64,000 bases of DNA from Colius striatus (GCF_028858725.1 NC_084762.1:33881298-33945297), one strand, 5' to 3'; shown: positions 1 through 10,169, counted from the stretch's first letter. A program made the numbers and translations. The notes: generated by a model from the letters alone, not told the origin.

Positions 1-916
1 CAGGTAAAACTACTCAACTGTGAAGGTTACTGTCAGCAGAAGTAATGAACTGCTGTGGGTTTTGATAATGTCAGTGTAATCCAGTGCATCTCTCTTTAAA
101 TAATATATTATTTGGTCAGACAAATCACCAAATCTGTTTCTTTTCACACCAGTAATGTGCATACTTCTGTCATTTCTTTGGGCTTTATAGCATCTGCAGT
201 AGCACTGCTCTAGAGTGGAACAAAATGTGTAGGTCTACCCAGAATACAAATATTAATCTTGATGTGCCTATTTCAGGCATAATTTATCATCTAACAAAAT
301 ATTTAAGTAAGACAGATCACACTGATTTTTGTCCAGAAGCTGTGAAATACGTGGCTCTCTAACATTCGATCCCTCCTGTGTGTGTATCTTGTGAATGGAA
401 CTCTGATTATACATACAGATACATCTTCAGAGTAAACAGATACCTTTAAGTAAGCCATGGCATTACTTTTACCTAGACACTTGCCTAAACAACATACCTA
501 ACTCTAAGAATATAAAACCTTTTAACACTGTCTCTGCGGGGATAACTTCATCAGTTGTGCTTCATGTCACAGAAGATTAGTGACATTTGTGTGTAGACTC
601 TTTTGTTGATATTAAACATTAGCTCACTCCATACACCCGATAAGCAACTTTTAGCAGCTCAGATCATTAAACGTAACGTCTGGCTTTACATTAGTTCTAT
701 TGGAAGAGCTCTTCATGTTAAAAACAGGTAACACGGTGCTACTGTTACAGACTTTGTGTCTTAAGAGCTCGAGCAAGAGGCGGAAGGTGAACAGTGTACA
801 GAGAAAGACACAAGTACAGCTTTCTGGGTGTATGAATATCATTATCAGTGGACCTTGAGATTTAAATTGCAGATAGCAAAAATAGAAATTATTGAACCTA
901 ATCTGAATTGTAGTTA

Positions 917-1041
917 TCCCTGGTTTTACATTAATGTTGTGTTAAAGGAATTTAGCAGAAAATGAACCTCGTTGTGTTCCCTGGTTTTACATTAATGTTG
1001 TGTTAAAGGAACTTAGCAGAAAATGAACCTCGTTGTGTTCC
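917..1041. repeat. 61-bp tandem duplication, two copies
   Basis: The unit starting TCCCTGGTTTTACATTAATG at 917 repeats at 978 with a period of 61 bp and about 2.05 copies. The copies differ at a single position (AATTTAG versus AACTTAG), indicating a recent duplication. Confidence 0.95.
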
Positions 1042-2313
1042 AGTTTGTCCTCAGCCATCTGAGGGGCTGGAGGAGGCTGGGCCTCGATTCTGAGCAATGC
1101 CCAATTTGGTGCCATCAGTCAGGTCACACTGGGTACACTGAACTGTCATGCCTGTGGATGCACTAACAGCATAGTGCACCTTCAGCCCCGTGCTGTTCCC
1201 GAACCAGCACGGCCACAAGCTGGGCCACGCTCAGTGAGAACCCTCACAGCTGCATTAACACTGAGGTTTATTGAAGCAACAGGAGTGAAGGTTCTTTTGG
1301 ATTGCCTGTGATAAATACACCCACTGCCCGCAAAAGCATGTGCAGTAGGCTATATTTATCTAATTTGTTCACTTTCAGGTGGAGCTTGAGTGACTCTGGT
1401 CATACAGACCTTTGTTATGTTGGAGTAACATTCTAACAGAACACGGAGCACGTGCTCAGTGGAGGGTGGCTGCACCTTGGAGGCAGGTGGCCTTTGGGAT
1501 AGAGGTGTGTTTTGGTATGATATAGAGCCAAGTTCAACCAGCAGACACAATTTCAACCAAAAAAATGAAACCCCTGTTGGCTCAGAGCAGCAGTTTTGCA
1601 GCTTATCAAGTACCACTGTACCACTTGGTTCCCATCCCTGCAGTGATATCCCAGAGAGTGGCTGCAGGGTCTTCACCCCCCATACTGTTGCTCTTGGGGT
1701 CAGTGTACCAAGCTCCCCTGGTGCTGCCAACATCCAAGGCCGCAGGTTACAGTGCCTGGGGAACTACCATGGAACAGATACATTGTGTTGGCTGTATTCC
1801 ATCCTGCAAGTTTCCTTAATGCTACACCTTCTTTTAAAACGTAGATATAACTTTAGTTTCACTAAGTCTCGATAAGTCACTTGCAGTAATTATTCCATAA
1901 CTAACGCAAGGTAACCCTGACAGACAGAACACAGGAATGTTCTAGGAGTCTTTCTTTACTAAGCATCAACACTTGAGATTTTTTTAATGCTACTCCTGCC
2001 TGGTGAGAATGACCATGAACAAGGAGACAGTCAAGACAGGAAAAATCCAAGAGCAAAGTGCACATGTGTATCTCGATGGTTTTATGAGAATGCCTTGGTT
2101 TTGTAACTTTGCTAGATCCTAGTTCACTGATGAACTGTGACCTTGTTACTCTGTATCACATATTAAAAACCCAAACAATTTTATTCTCTGTAGTTTTATA
2201 GGGTTTCCTTAATAAATCTTCCATGTACTGTCCATTATTTTCAGGAATAAAAATATATTTGAGCATTTACAACATAGAACTTTAATAGTTACAGGAATTA
2301 CATGATTTTTGTG

Positions 2314-2596
2314 TTTGAAACATGATCTAATTTGAGGTATTAAAATAATAAAGATGTCTACAAGCTTACACAGCTGAGTATTTGTCACGCAATATTGTTC
2401 ATATTATTAAAAAGGAGGGGAAAAAACCGCACATAATCTGAAGTGAGCTTTGATGTTAAATGTTTGAAGATATATCTTACATTTTCCACACTATTTTCCT
2501 CTTTTTAATAATACGAACAATATTGCGTGACAAATACTCAGCTGTGTAAGCTTGTAGACATCTTTATTAATACCTCAAATTAGATCACATTTCAAA
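2314..2596. repeat. Near-perfect inverted repeat with arms of about 100 bp
   Basis: Left arm 2314-2414 and right arm 2501-2596 are reverse complements, separated by an 86-bp loop. I count one 5-bp indel and three mismatches across about 96 aligned bases. The core AAGCTTACACAGCTGAGTAT and its complement are identical. No target-site duplication or known transposon terminus was recognised at the edges. Confidence 0.95.
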
Positions 2597-3472
2597 TAAC
2601 TGTTTTTTAGCTCAATTCATGAGAGGAAAAGTTATTTGAGCAGTTGATTCACATAATTAGAAAGCCGTTCTAAAGTTCAGTGGTTTTTGTAACATCAGAC
2701 TCAGCATGTTTAAAACAGCATTTGGCTGTAGCCTTACATTGTTCCACTAAGTTATAGGTATATGATTTCATCACATTTCACTCAGGAGTCATAAGCCTGC
2801 AAGGATTATTTATGCTTAAACTGAAAGGTACCACACCTTTTAGAAGTGCAACTGTTACTGCAGTGGAACATCTAAATAGTGGAATACTTAGATATTAATG
2901 AAAGCAAGGAGTACAGGGGTGGGGGAAGCCCTTCTTCAAAGTCAACTGTCTGTCCCTTTCTGCATATTTGCATGAAATTATATTTCTGTACTCTTTTATG
3001 TTAAAACTCACTTAAGTTTTACATTTGAACTGCTTTTGGAGACTACTAATTTTGATTTCATAATGTTTGTGTTAATTTTTATTTAATGTTGCATCAGCTA
3101 CTGTTTAGAACACGGTCCCTGCTGCTGTTCGGAGACAAGACCATATGGTTTTCAAAGCTTTATCTATTAATATATAATCCCTGCTCTAACACTGCCTATC
3201 TTTTTCTGTGCTTGCAACACAAGTCAGCAGACACGTTGTTGTTTCCTCGCACATATTCCTTACTCCTCTGAAATTTGAATTTTAGGTATCTGTAGCAAGT
3301 TATATCGGCAACAAATCATCAGCAGGATTACTATTCACAGCAACACAGTTTATGATTAACACCCACTGAACGCTACATGAGGCTGTAGGCAAAATGCTTC
3401 TCAGAAACAATGATGCAGTTCAATACTCTCAGGTGAAGTGCAAGACCACAACGGGGGTTAGACAGCTATCCA

Positions 3473-3478
3473 TTTATT
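3473..3478 (-). promoter_or_regulatory. Distal AATAAA poly(A) signal, BLOC1S4 candidate
   Basis: Canonical hexamer on the minus strand about 865 nt past the BLOC1S4 stop. It is the farthest of the three candidates I noted. Confidence 0.35.
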
Positions 3479-3633
3479 GGTAACGTACTCATGCTGCAAT
3501 CAGCACAGGGAGTCCCAGGAACTGCATGCAGGATCACGAGGGAAAAGTGGACAGTCTGGTCAGGTGCCCCATCTAGGCTCAGTCCACAGACATCCCTGCC
3601 TCACCTTCAAATACTTCTTTCTGACAGCAAGTT

Positions 3634-3652
3634 TATATATATATATATATAT
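3634..3652. repeat. (TA)n microsatellite
   Basis: About nine uninterrupted TA units within the candidate BLOC1S4 3'UTR. Confidence 0.9.
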
Positions 3653-4300
3653 TTAAAAATCTCTATCTCATGTCCACCTGGTTACACATCAAACAATACA
3701 ACGCTGCAATAACTAGAAGCTTGGGTAACTGTGATCATCAGCAGGGGCTGGATGTTTGCTTTGCAACCTAGGACTCGATCATATGCACTGAGCCATGTCC
3801 TTGACTCCTCGCTGATCTTCCAAGTCCTCCCCTTGCAACTTGTACATCCCAACAGAGCATTTCCATGTATAAACTGCAGGGGACAGCTTCCAGAACTTAG
3901 GAGTAGATGACTTTATGTATCATTTTTCTTTCGGCTCAATCAGTACATTGGGGGAGGGGGGGAAGGAAGAAAAAAAAAGAGACATCCTTGTGGTATATTT
4001 ATTTACACTTGCAGCAGCACAGATATTTATGTATTAAAAGATTTATATAGAAAAGTATGTTTCCTATTATTTCCCTATTAAAAAAATCCAGTGCAAAAGT
4101 ATGAAGTTCCTTTCCCAATATCATCTGAAAACATATAACTACATTTTAGGAAGACTTTTGAAATAACGTACCCAAACTGAGATTACCTGAAAATACTGCC
4201 TGAAGGAAGACAATGAGAATTAGAATGGCAATATGCCATCAATAACGCTCAGAAATGCAGCTCTTTTGGGGTCAACATTTCTTTTGTTCACTTGGCTGTC

Positions 4301-4306
4301 TTTATT
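4301..4306 (-). promoter_or_regulatory. BLOC1S4: Proximal AATAAA poly(A) signal, BLOC1S4
   Basis: Canonical hexamer on the minus strand, 36 nt after the stop codon. If used it makes an unusually short 3'UTR. The competing hexamers are at 3998-4003 and 3473-3478. Confidence 0.45.
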
Positions 4307-4341
4307 CTGGCTGATTCATATCCATCTCAAAGCAAGTGTCA

Positions 4342-4440
4342 TCAATAAGGTGCTTCATTAAGACATGGAAAGTAATCTTCAGTCTTGAAGAGAACTGGAG
4401 GTTCATAGGGGGTCTGTTGTTGACGTGAGGAAGACGATTT
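4342..4440 (-). CDS. BLOC1S4: BLOC1S4 coding exon 5 with stop
   Basis: A 99-bp coding segment: 32 residues from KSSSSRQQQTPYEPP to NEAPY, then TGA at 4342-4344. The tail VLFKTEDYFPC matches VLFRTEDYFPC in the human protein. The acceptor is a pyrimidine tract ending TTGCAG just above 4440. The reading frame stays open for about 366 nt upstream into intron 4 (to 4806), but that stretch is unlike any BLOC1S4 protein and the splice site is strong, so it is treated as intron. Confidence 0.95.
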   Translation of the reverse strand, partial: KSSSSRQQQTPYEPPVLFKTEDYFPCLNEAPY

Positions 4441-7400
4441 CTGCAAGTCAGATAAGTTTATTTTTTGCCATCTTACAAAAGCAAGTTTTAAAGCCACAGA
4501 GCTAAAACACAGAACAAGAAAAGCCTTAAAGGTGTATGTCCCTCCATCAGGCAACTTCTTAATCACAGGCTCAGATGGGTCTGGCATGTTCTTGGTGAAG
4601 TAAAGCAGACTTTGACTTTTGCCTGAACAGTGTATGACACGTGTGTCAGCTTTGCAGGAGGCAAAATGGTAACCTTTTCCAGCTGATGGTATATTCATTG
4701 TAACCTTCACCCTTCCAAAACCATACACCTTTACAGTTCCCACTCTGGCCTTTGGAGGTCTCCTCATCCACTTTGCCCAAGTTAACTCTATAACCTGTGC
4801 TCTCATTTATTTACTCAAAAAAGCCTTCATATGGAAACACACCAAGCAACTGCTTCTTCCGAGAAGGCTGGTGCTCCAGCTGAGCTTCCTCATCAAGTAC
4901 ACGTTAGAATATATATGCTATGACATACTGTTAAAAATAATATGGCAGCAGACTGGAAAAGGGCTGTTTACACTGTTTTTCATGAAAAGTGCATATGTTT
5001 CTTTCAAGTATTATCTGTACATTGCTTTGCTATGTCAAGTGGCTCATTTAAAGGCATTCATGACACTGATTTAAGCAGCACAACATTCACGTAGGTGCAA
5101 GAAGGGGATAATTTCAATCCAGTGAGGAAATTCATAGGCAGGCACGGTACCCACAGTTGCCTGGGCACACATTTATGATTAGTTCGTTTTGCAGCTGCTT
5201 CACAGTCATTTTTACCTTTTGAAAGAGTCTACATCCTCAGGGATAATTACACAATCTATTCAAACCAAGAAACCACTGGGTATGTCAGGTTCAGCTCACC
5301 TTCAAACACTTTCCACCTTATTGAAAATGGAAAAACTGCTATGCTGACAAAGTGTTCCTATGCAATACTGAAAAAGCACTTTCTTACAACTTTCAAACTT
5401 CTTAACTGAAGATTTTAATTCTATAGTTGACAGCTGCTTTTAGCAACAAAATGGAAAATGCTGTGCAATGTTCTTCAAGGGAACTGCTGTGATTGTTTGG
5501 TTTCATAATTGTCCCATAAATAGCAGCTTTGTGTTCAAGGCTGGGTTTTTTTTGGCTGTGTGAAAATAGCAGCAAAGAATAGGTGTCCTGAACTGAGTCT
5601 TAACAAGCTCTTTTTATACCTACTTTTCTCTGCTGCCACACGTGCTTGCAAAATGTAGGAATGCAGACATCTCAAACAGCCACAATCACCTTCTTCTGCC
5701 ACTCTACAGACCTACCTTGTTTCAGCATTTTCACCAGTACTATGACACAGAAACTCCAGTTAGCACAGGATGAATACAGCAAAAGATAAAGAAAATAATC
5801 TGGGAGCTGATAAAACACAAGGAGGAGTACTTATAAATGGTGAACTGGCAGGTGATGCCAGGAAGCATCAGGTGTTGAGAAGACTTTTTTATCAGAAGGT
5901 TATTTTAAAACTAGGGCACAGTGCCAGTCTAAGGTTACTTAAGGCACCTATTTGAAAACATACCAGAGAGAGCACTTTAAGTCTTCGATAGAGAAACAGT
6001 TCACATGTAGTAACAAGGAAAGACAGAGAAAACCACACTCTTAGAAATGTAACAAAGTGCTTTACATCATTACTGAACTGTGCAGACTAATTATCAAATG
6101 AACCTTTATTCTAAAAAACAATGTGCCGCATTAGCTTTCATTTCCTTTTTTGTAACATTTCTGCAGTGATATTATCAATGCAGTATCACCCTTTAACAGT
6201 GTTGTCTGTACAGGCTCCTCCTACTTGATTTGCTTGCCATTAGAGATCAGGGGTGCTTTAATACCAAAGCTTGTGAATTAAGTGCTTGTTTGTGTGCCCT
6301 TCATGTTCCCGTCTTTGTGTATTCAGACTTATTTTAGAAAATTACACAAATCTTTGCAAGAATTTGTCATTTTTAAGTTTGGAGAGGTTTTTTAAGTCTT
6401 GAAAACTTTGCAAAGATCCTAATGAAGTATATAAAAGTTTTACAGTTGAATTCAAATATACATGTAACAAACTTACTGTCATTTCAATTATCTACTCTGG
6501 TAAGCACAACGTCTGAGCTGGTCACACAGTAACAAAAGCTTACTTACATTAAGGAAGGATGGTATGCTGATTGTGTGCAAGATCTTCTTGAACGTGCTTG
6601 GAAAAGCTCCAAGGTCTGTTTCTGCCTTTATGACCCGTTCTTCCAGTCCAGCTACACTATTTCCAATCATCTTCACAAAAGCCTAGTGTGAAAAAAAACC
6701 CAAAGTAAATCCAACTTTTTCACTAACACATTAAAACAGGATGTGATACACAAATCGTACAGTGGTTAAATGAAAAGTCAAAAACTCTATGCTTTATTTC
6801 CCTCCCACTTACAAGAAATCCATTTTGTTGCTAAAAATTACTTCAGTTGCTTAAAAGCCCGCAAACCTTAAAACGTTAATTCTAATAGAACAGTCTTCCC
6901 TTTCATATTTGCCTTTCAAATAACTAATTTAGACTTCATCGAATCTAGACTTTTGCCTTTCAACTAAAAGTGGGACTAAGGATGTGAATCAGTTTTGAAG
7001 CTTTACCAGGGATCAAACCTCTCATTCTACTACTAGCCTCTGAATAGCTCCCAAGACAAAAACTTTGGAAGACACTACAGAAAAAAACACGAAAAAACAC
7101 ACAACAACAACAAAATCCCAACCAAAAAGAACAAAAAGTGCTACTATTGCTTTACAAAACATCTGCCTTGCTGCAAGCATTAAAAAAAGGACATTTTGTT
7201 TTAGAATGCTCAGTCTCCAAAAATCCTTAATAAATTGTGTCTTCTTCATTAACTCTGAATTATTGAGCCTAGACTTGGCATGGAAAGAAAACCCCTCCAC
7301 ATGCATGCATGCATACACCTCCCCCCGTATTACAGCATTACGATTGATTCTTCCCATTAAAAAAAGGGAATACAGAATACATCTAGAAGACAACAAATAC

Positions 7401-9063
7401 ATACCTCTAGTTTGTCAATCTTCCTGTATATCTGTCTCATTTCTGTAGCTTTTGTGTAAATCTGAGGTATACTTTCATTAACAACTTGGGAGGAATCACT
7501 TCGAATCTAAAGATGATGCAAAGAAATAATACAAAAATCAACAAATAAAAAACAAAGTGTGTAGTGGATTTCATTCTGGAAACTAGAACTGTACTACAAT
7601 TAACAGATTAAAAATCAATTAAAAAAAATATCAGATTAGCATTAGTATAAAAATACTAGATTAAAATTAATTAGCTAAATTCTTTGGACAGTTTAGTAAA
7701 AAAGATTTTAACAACTACATTAAAAACAGGACGCGACATGTAGCTTTATCAGAATTAAGAGACTAAACATTTCCCGAGACATACTAGCAAATCAAATACA
7801 TGACACTACAATTTTGACTTTAATTTTACTACTTGTACGTTTCCTCAACTTCACTAAAAAAAGGTCAGGCCACAAAATCTTGATTTATTGTTCTATAAAA
7901 AAAGTAAAGTTCCCCTTAGACTTTTGCAGGAGAATCACATGTGCTAACCTTTAAAAGACAAGTCTGGATAATAGTGTCAGCTTATAGGAGCTTTCCATTC
8001 AGTCCTCCCATCCATCCCCATGCAAGAGTGAAAACAAAGACGTCTTTCTGATGAAAGAGTCTCTTAAAAACAAATCTGGCTTTGGAGGCTTGGCCATTCT
8101 CACTAGACACTTTGATTTACAAAAAACACACAGAACACTGTTCTGTATTTTATAGAAGTAAAATAGTGTTCTTTATAATATTTTATATTGTTCTTTTCAA
8201 CACCTGTCATTGTGCCTCTCAAAATGTGATTCCATATACGTATCGTGACAAATACACAAATACAATTATGCAAATATGTGGTTATATAGCTATATGGGCA
8301 TATTTCCTCTGACCTGACAGTTGGTAGTTTTCATCCAATTATCACAATAAGTTATCTAATTAACAAATGTGTTAGACCTAGACCAGAGCTTCCTACCTCT
8401 GCTTCATTTAAAAACACAAGCTCACGTTAACCTGCATTCTGACTTCAATAACAGAACAGCGTGCAAGTTAGACATACCATGTCCAGCATTCCCACAAATT
8501 CATCCACTCTGGTCAGCAGATCTTCTAGACTCCTGTCTAAGCTTTCTATCTGCAAAAGATAAATCCTTTAAAGCCACTTGAAAACATACACAAACCTACC
8601 CCAGACTCTCACACATACCTCTGGGTGCGGGCATCAGGCAGGCTAAGCCCGGCCGCACAGACGCCTCTCAGCTTTCCCCTCTCCCGGCCGCGGTGGGCGC
8701 AGGGGACATCTCGCCTCGCTCAAACCCACACCGAGGCCGTGCAGCCGCCGCAACCCGGGCTGCCTCGCTCCATGCGCCGGACCCCGCCGGCAGAGCCGGG
8801 CCTCTCCCCGGCCCTCTCCCCGGGGACTGTGGAGACCCCCGCCCGCCCCAGCCCCTCACCTGCTCGCTGAAGAGGCTACGGTCGGCCAGCAGGTACGCTG
8901 AGTACGCGGCGGCGGTGGCGCTGAGCGAGGCCTCCGAGGCGTCCTCGTCTTCCGTCTCCCCGAGTCCAGACGCGCTGCTGTGGCTCTGGGAGACGTTCCC
9001 GCTGTCCGGAGCGGCTGGCAGGCCGGCTCCAACCCTCTCCCCCTCTCCCGCGGCGGCCGCCAT
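4342..9063 (-). CDS. BLOC1S4: BLOC1S4 (cappuccino), BLOC-1 complex subunit 4, five coding exons
   Basis: The joined exons (8860-9063, 8478-8549, 7405-7506, 6548-6682, 4342-4440) encode 68+24+34+45+32 = 203 residues; the human protein is about 217. Conserved family blocks are visible in order: VSQSHSSASG near residue 24, SLEDLLTRVDEFVGMLDM at the end of exon 2, a helical and probably coiled-coil centre rich in E/K/R (exons 3-4), FKKILHT near residue 157, and the tail VLFKTEDYFPC near residue 188. Every junction has GT-AG ends and every intron is phase 0 (lengths 310, 971, 722 and 2107 bp). The ATG at 9061-9063 is the first in-frame ATG of the exon; the open frame continues upstream without one. 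In the known family this protein is a cytosolic subunit of BLOC-1, which works with BLOC1S6, DTNBP1, SNAPIN and others in traffic to melanosomes and platelet dense granules. The human gene is intronless, so this split structure is notable. No frameshift or stop is seen. Confidence 0.94.
6548..6682 (-). CDS. BLOC1S4: BLOC1S4 coding exon 4
   Basis: A 135-bp exon encoding 45 residues, AFVKMIGNSVAGLEERV at the start and TISIPSFLN at the end. It matches the human block AFVRMVGGRVARMEEQV...FKKLLHTMNVPSLF. The acceptor is a T-rich tract ending CACTAG (6683-6688) and the donor is a consensus GTAAGT (6542-6547). Phase 0 on both sides. Confidence 0.95.
7300..7316. repeat. Short (CATG)n tract
   Basis: About four overlapping ATGC/CATG units within BLOC1S4 intron 3. 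Confidence 0.6.
7405..7506 (-). CDS. BLOC1S4: BLOC1S4 coding exon 3
   Basis: A 102-bp exon encoding 34 residues, beginning IRSDSSQVVNESIPQIY and ending RKIDKLE. It aligns with the human segment RGDSSHVVSEGVPRIHAK and following. The acceptor ends CTTTAG and the donor is GTATGT (7399-7404). Phase 0 on both sides. The charged heptad-like pattern suggests helical packing in the BLOC-1 assembly. Confidence 0.94.
8478..8549 (-). CDS. BLOC1S4: BLOC1S4 coding exon 2
   Basis: A 72-bp exon encoding 24 residues, starting IESLDRSLEDLL and ending GMLDM. It is almost identical to the human BLOC1S4 block in the same position. The acceptor is a pyrimidine-rich tract ending in GCAG (8550-8553) and the donor is GTATGT (8472-8477). 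Phase 0 on both sides, so skipping it would keep the frame. Confidence 0.95.
8860..9063 (-). CDS. BLOC1S4: BLOC1S4 coding exon 1
   Basis: Encodes residues 1-68, from an alanine-rich start (MAAAAGEGER) through the conserved VSQSHSSASG motif and an acidic patch (ETEDEDASEAS) to SLFSEQ. The donor is CAG followed by GTGAGG at 8854-8859. The ATG has AAC before it and G after it, a good Kozak context, and sits inside the CpG island. The N-terminal region is Gly/Ala/Ser-rich and likely disordered, as in the human orthologue. Confidence 0.93.
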
Positions 9064-9066
9064 GTT
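9056..9066 (-). promoter_or_regulatory. BLOC1S4: YY1-type site overlapping the BLOC1S4 start codon
   Basis: The minus strand reads AACATGGCGGC, an exact match to the YY1 consensus AANATGGCGGC, and its ATG is the BLOC1S4 start codon. YY1 sites over the start codon and just downstream of the transcription start are known in many housekeeping genes, which would imply a short 5'UTR. The match is seen directly; binding is inferred. Confidence 0.6.
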
Positions 9067-9118
9067 ACAACCCCCACCCGCCTCCGGCCTTCCCCTCCGC
9101 ACCTCAGCTGACGGGAGC

Positions 9119-9142
9119 GGGGCGGGGCCGGCGCAGGCGCGC
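9119..9142. promoter_or_regulatory. GC box (Sp1-type) and adjacent NRF1-like site
   Basis: A GGGGCGGGG core at 9119-9127 is followed by GCGCAGGCGCGC at 9131-9142, close to the palindromic NRF1 consensus. They lie about 55-80 bp upstream of the BLOC1S4 ATG, where the core promoter of a TATA-less gene would be expected. Confidence 0.45.
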
Positions 9143-9535
9143 TGTGGGCAGCGAGGCGGGGAGCAGCCGGGTCCCGCCGACCGGCCCGGACCCGCCAGCA
9201 GCCGCTCCGAGGCGCCCCGTCCCGTGCCTGGGCTCCAGCGACTGGCTGCCGGCGCCCCGGGCTCGGCAGGCCCGGCCGCAGCCGCTGCCTGGCGCCGGCT
9301 CCGGGGCGGGAGCCCAGGCTGTCGCCTCCCAGCCGACCCTCGACGGTCGACGCGTCCCTGCCTGGCACTGGGAGACGCGAGGACGAAAACTCGGCTCCTC
9401 GTGCAACAACGTCTATGGAGGATTTGTCCTCTAAAGAGGGCTAACGTGCCTACGGGGCCCTCGGCCGCCCCCGTTTAAAGCCTCGGTCAACAGTTTTAAT
9501 CCCGTACACGAAGGGGGCGCGATGCGCATCAGTGC

Positions 9536-10169
9536 ACCGTCTCAGTTCTGTTTCCTTCCTTTCTGCCACTAACCCCTTCATCTTAACTAGCTGTCTGTTT
9601 AAGACTTCTGCTATCTGTAAGATGCATGCAAAAACAGCAGCTTATTTTTCATCCTTCAGTGGCTGCAAACGAGCACAAACTGTGTGAGCGTTAAAGGTAT
9701 TTTTCTAAGTCTTAGCCAGAGTTTGCCTTGGGTACAATAATTTAAAAGCTAAGGTGTGAAACACAATGTTTCCCAGCTGCTGGGCTGAATAAGGAGAGTT
9801 TGGGCATTTTGTACCGGCACGAGGTATCGTGGCCTTTTTTCTGAGGAGCCAGAGCTGCCCCAAGTTGTCAAAGCCGGGACGTTTGAAGCAATTTGTGCTA
9901 AGAGGAGCATAGCAAACTACTTAGTTCCCATAGGCCTCAGCAGACTGTATGCTTTAGTAAAAGCAGCACAGGGTAAAAAACACTATGGAAAGAAACATGG
10001 CATCATTAATAACCACCAGAGGAATCACAGCTTGCACTGGTACAGAGAAAAGCATTACTGAAGTGATAATGTATTTGAAGAGTTGTCTAAAACAGTTATC
10101 TTGTTTCCACAGGGAAGGGATATACTTCCACAGAAAGATGCTGAGCACTGGGGAAAGAATATAGCATCA
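9536..10169. other. PARD6G-BLOC1S4 intergenic spacer
   Basis: About 0.6 kb of AT-rich DNA between the CpG island and the PARD6G poly(A) signal. No gene, repeat or RNA recognised. Confidence 0.5.

Larger units (their letters stand above)
1..3472. other. Non-coding flank downstream of BLOC1S4
   Basis: No gene recognised. It holds a 61-bp tandem duplication (917-1041), a GC-richer block (about 1043-1800) with overlapping but unrecognised open frames on both strands, and a long inverted repeat (2314-2596). In human the gene beyond the PARD6G 3' end is ADNP2; no ADNP2 coding sequence is visible here. Confidence 0.5.
3473..4341 (-). other. BLOC1S4: BLOC1S4 3'UTR (inferred), with alternative poly(A) sites
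   Basis: Three AATAAA signals on the minus strand follow the TGA stop: 4301-4306 (about 36 nt past the stop), 3998-4003 and 3473-3478. Any of them could end the mRNA, giving a 3'UTR of roughly 60 nt, 360 nt or 890 nt. The segment is AT-rich and contains a short (TA)n tract. I cannot tell from sequence alone which site is used. Confidence 0.5.
8620..9535. promoter_or_regulatory. BLOC1S4: CpG-island promoter of BLOC1S4
   Basis: A sharply bounded GC-rich, CpG-dense block of about 0.9 kb in otherwise AT-rich DNA. It covers BLOC1S4 exon 1, intron 1's first part and the upstream flank. It contains GC boxes and no clear TATA box near the start, typical of a housekeeping promoter with dispersed initiation. 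Long open frames on both strands here (for example 8693-9478 plus) are explained by low stop-codon frequency in GC-rich DNA. Transcription toward the plus strand is possible but has no sequence support here. Confidence 0.85.

Noticed and set aside
2314-2596. Calling the inverted repeat a known MITE or a microRNA gene
   Set aside because: No family-specific termini or target-site duplication seen, and arms of about 100 bp with an 86-bp loop are larger than a typical animal pre-miRNA.
1-3472. ADNP2 expected from human gene order
   Set aside because: No homeodomain, zinc-finger or other ADNP2-like coding sequence is visible; it may lie further left.
8668-9368. Minus-strand open frames reading through the CpG island, including an extended N-terminus for BLOC1S4
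   Set aside because: The in-frame extension upstream of 9063 begins at GTG, not ATG, and the other frames are compositional. The ATG at 9061-9063 is the first usable start.
8693-9478. 261-codon open frame on the plus strand
   Set aside because: It lies wholly in the CpG island antisense to BLOC1S4 exon 1, is Pro/Ala/Arg-rich as expected from GC-rich DNA, and matches no family.
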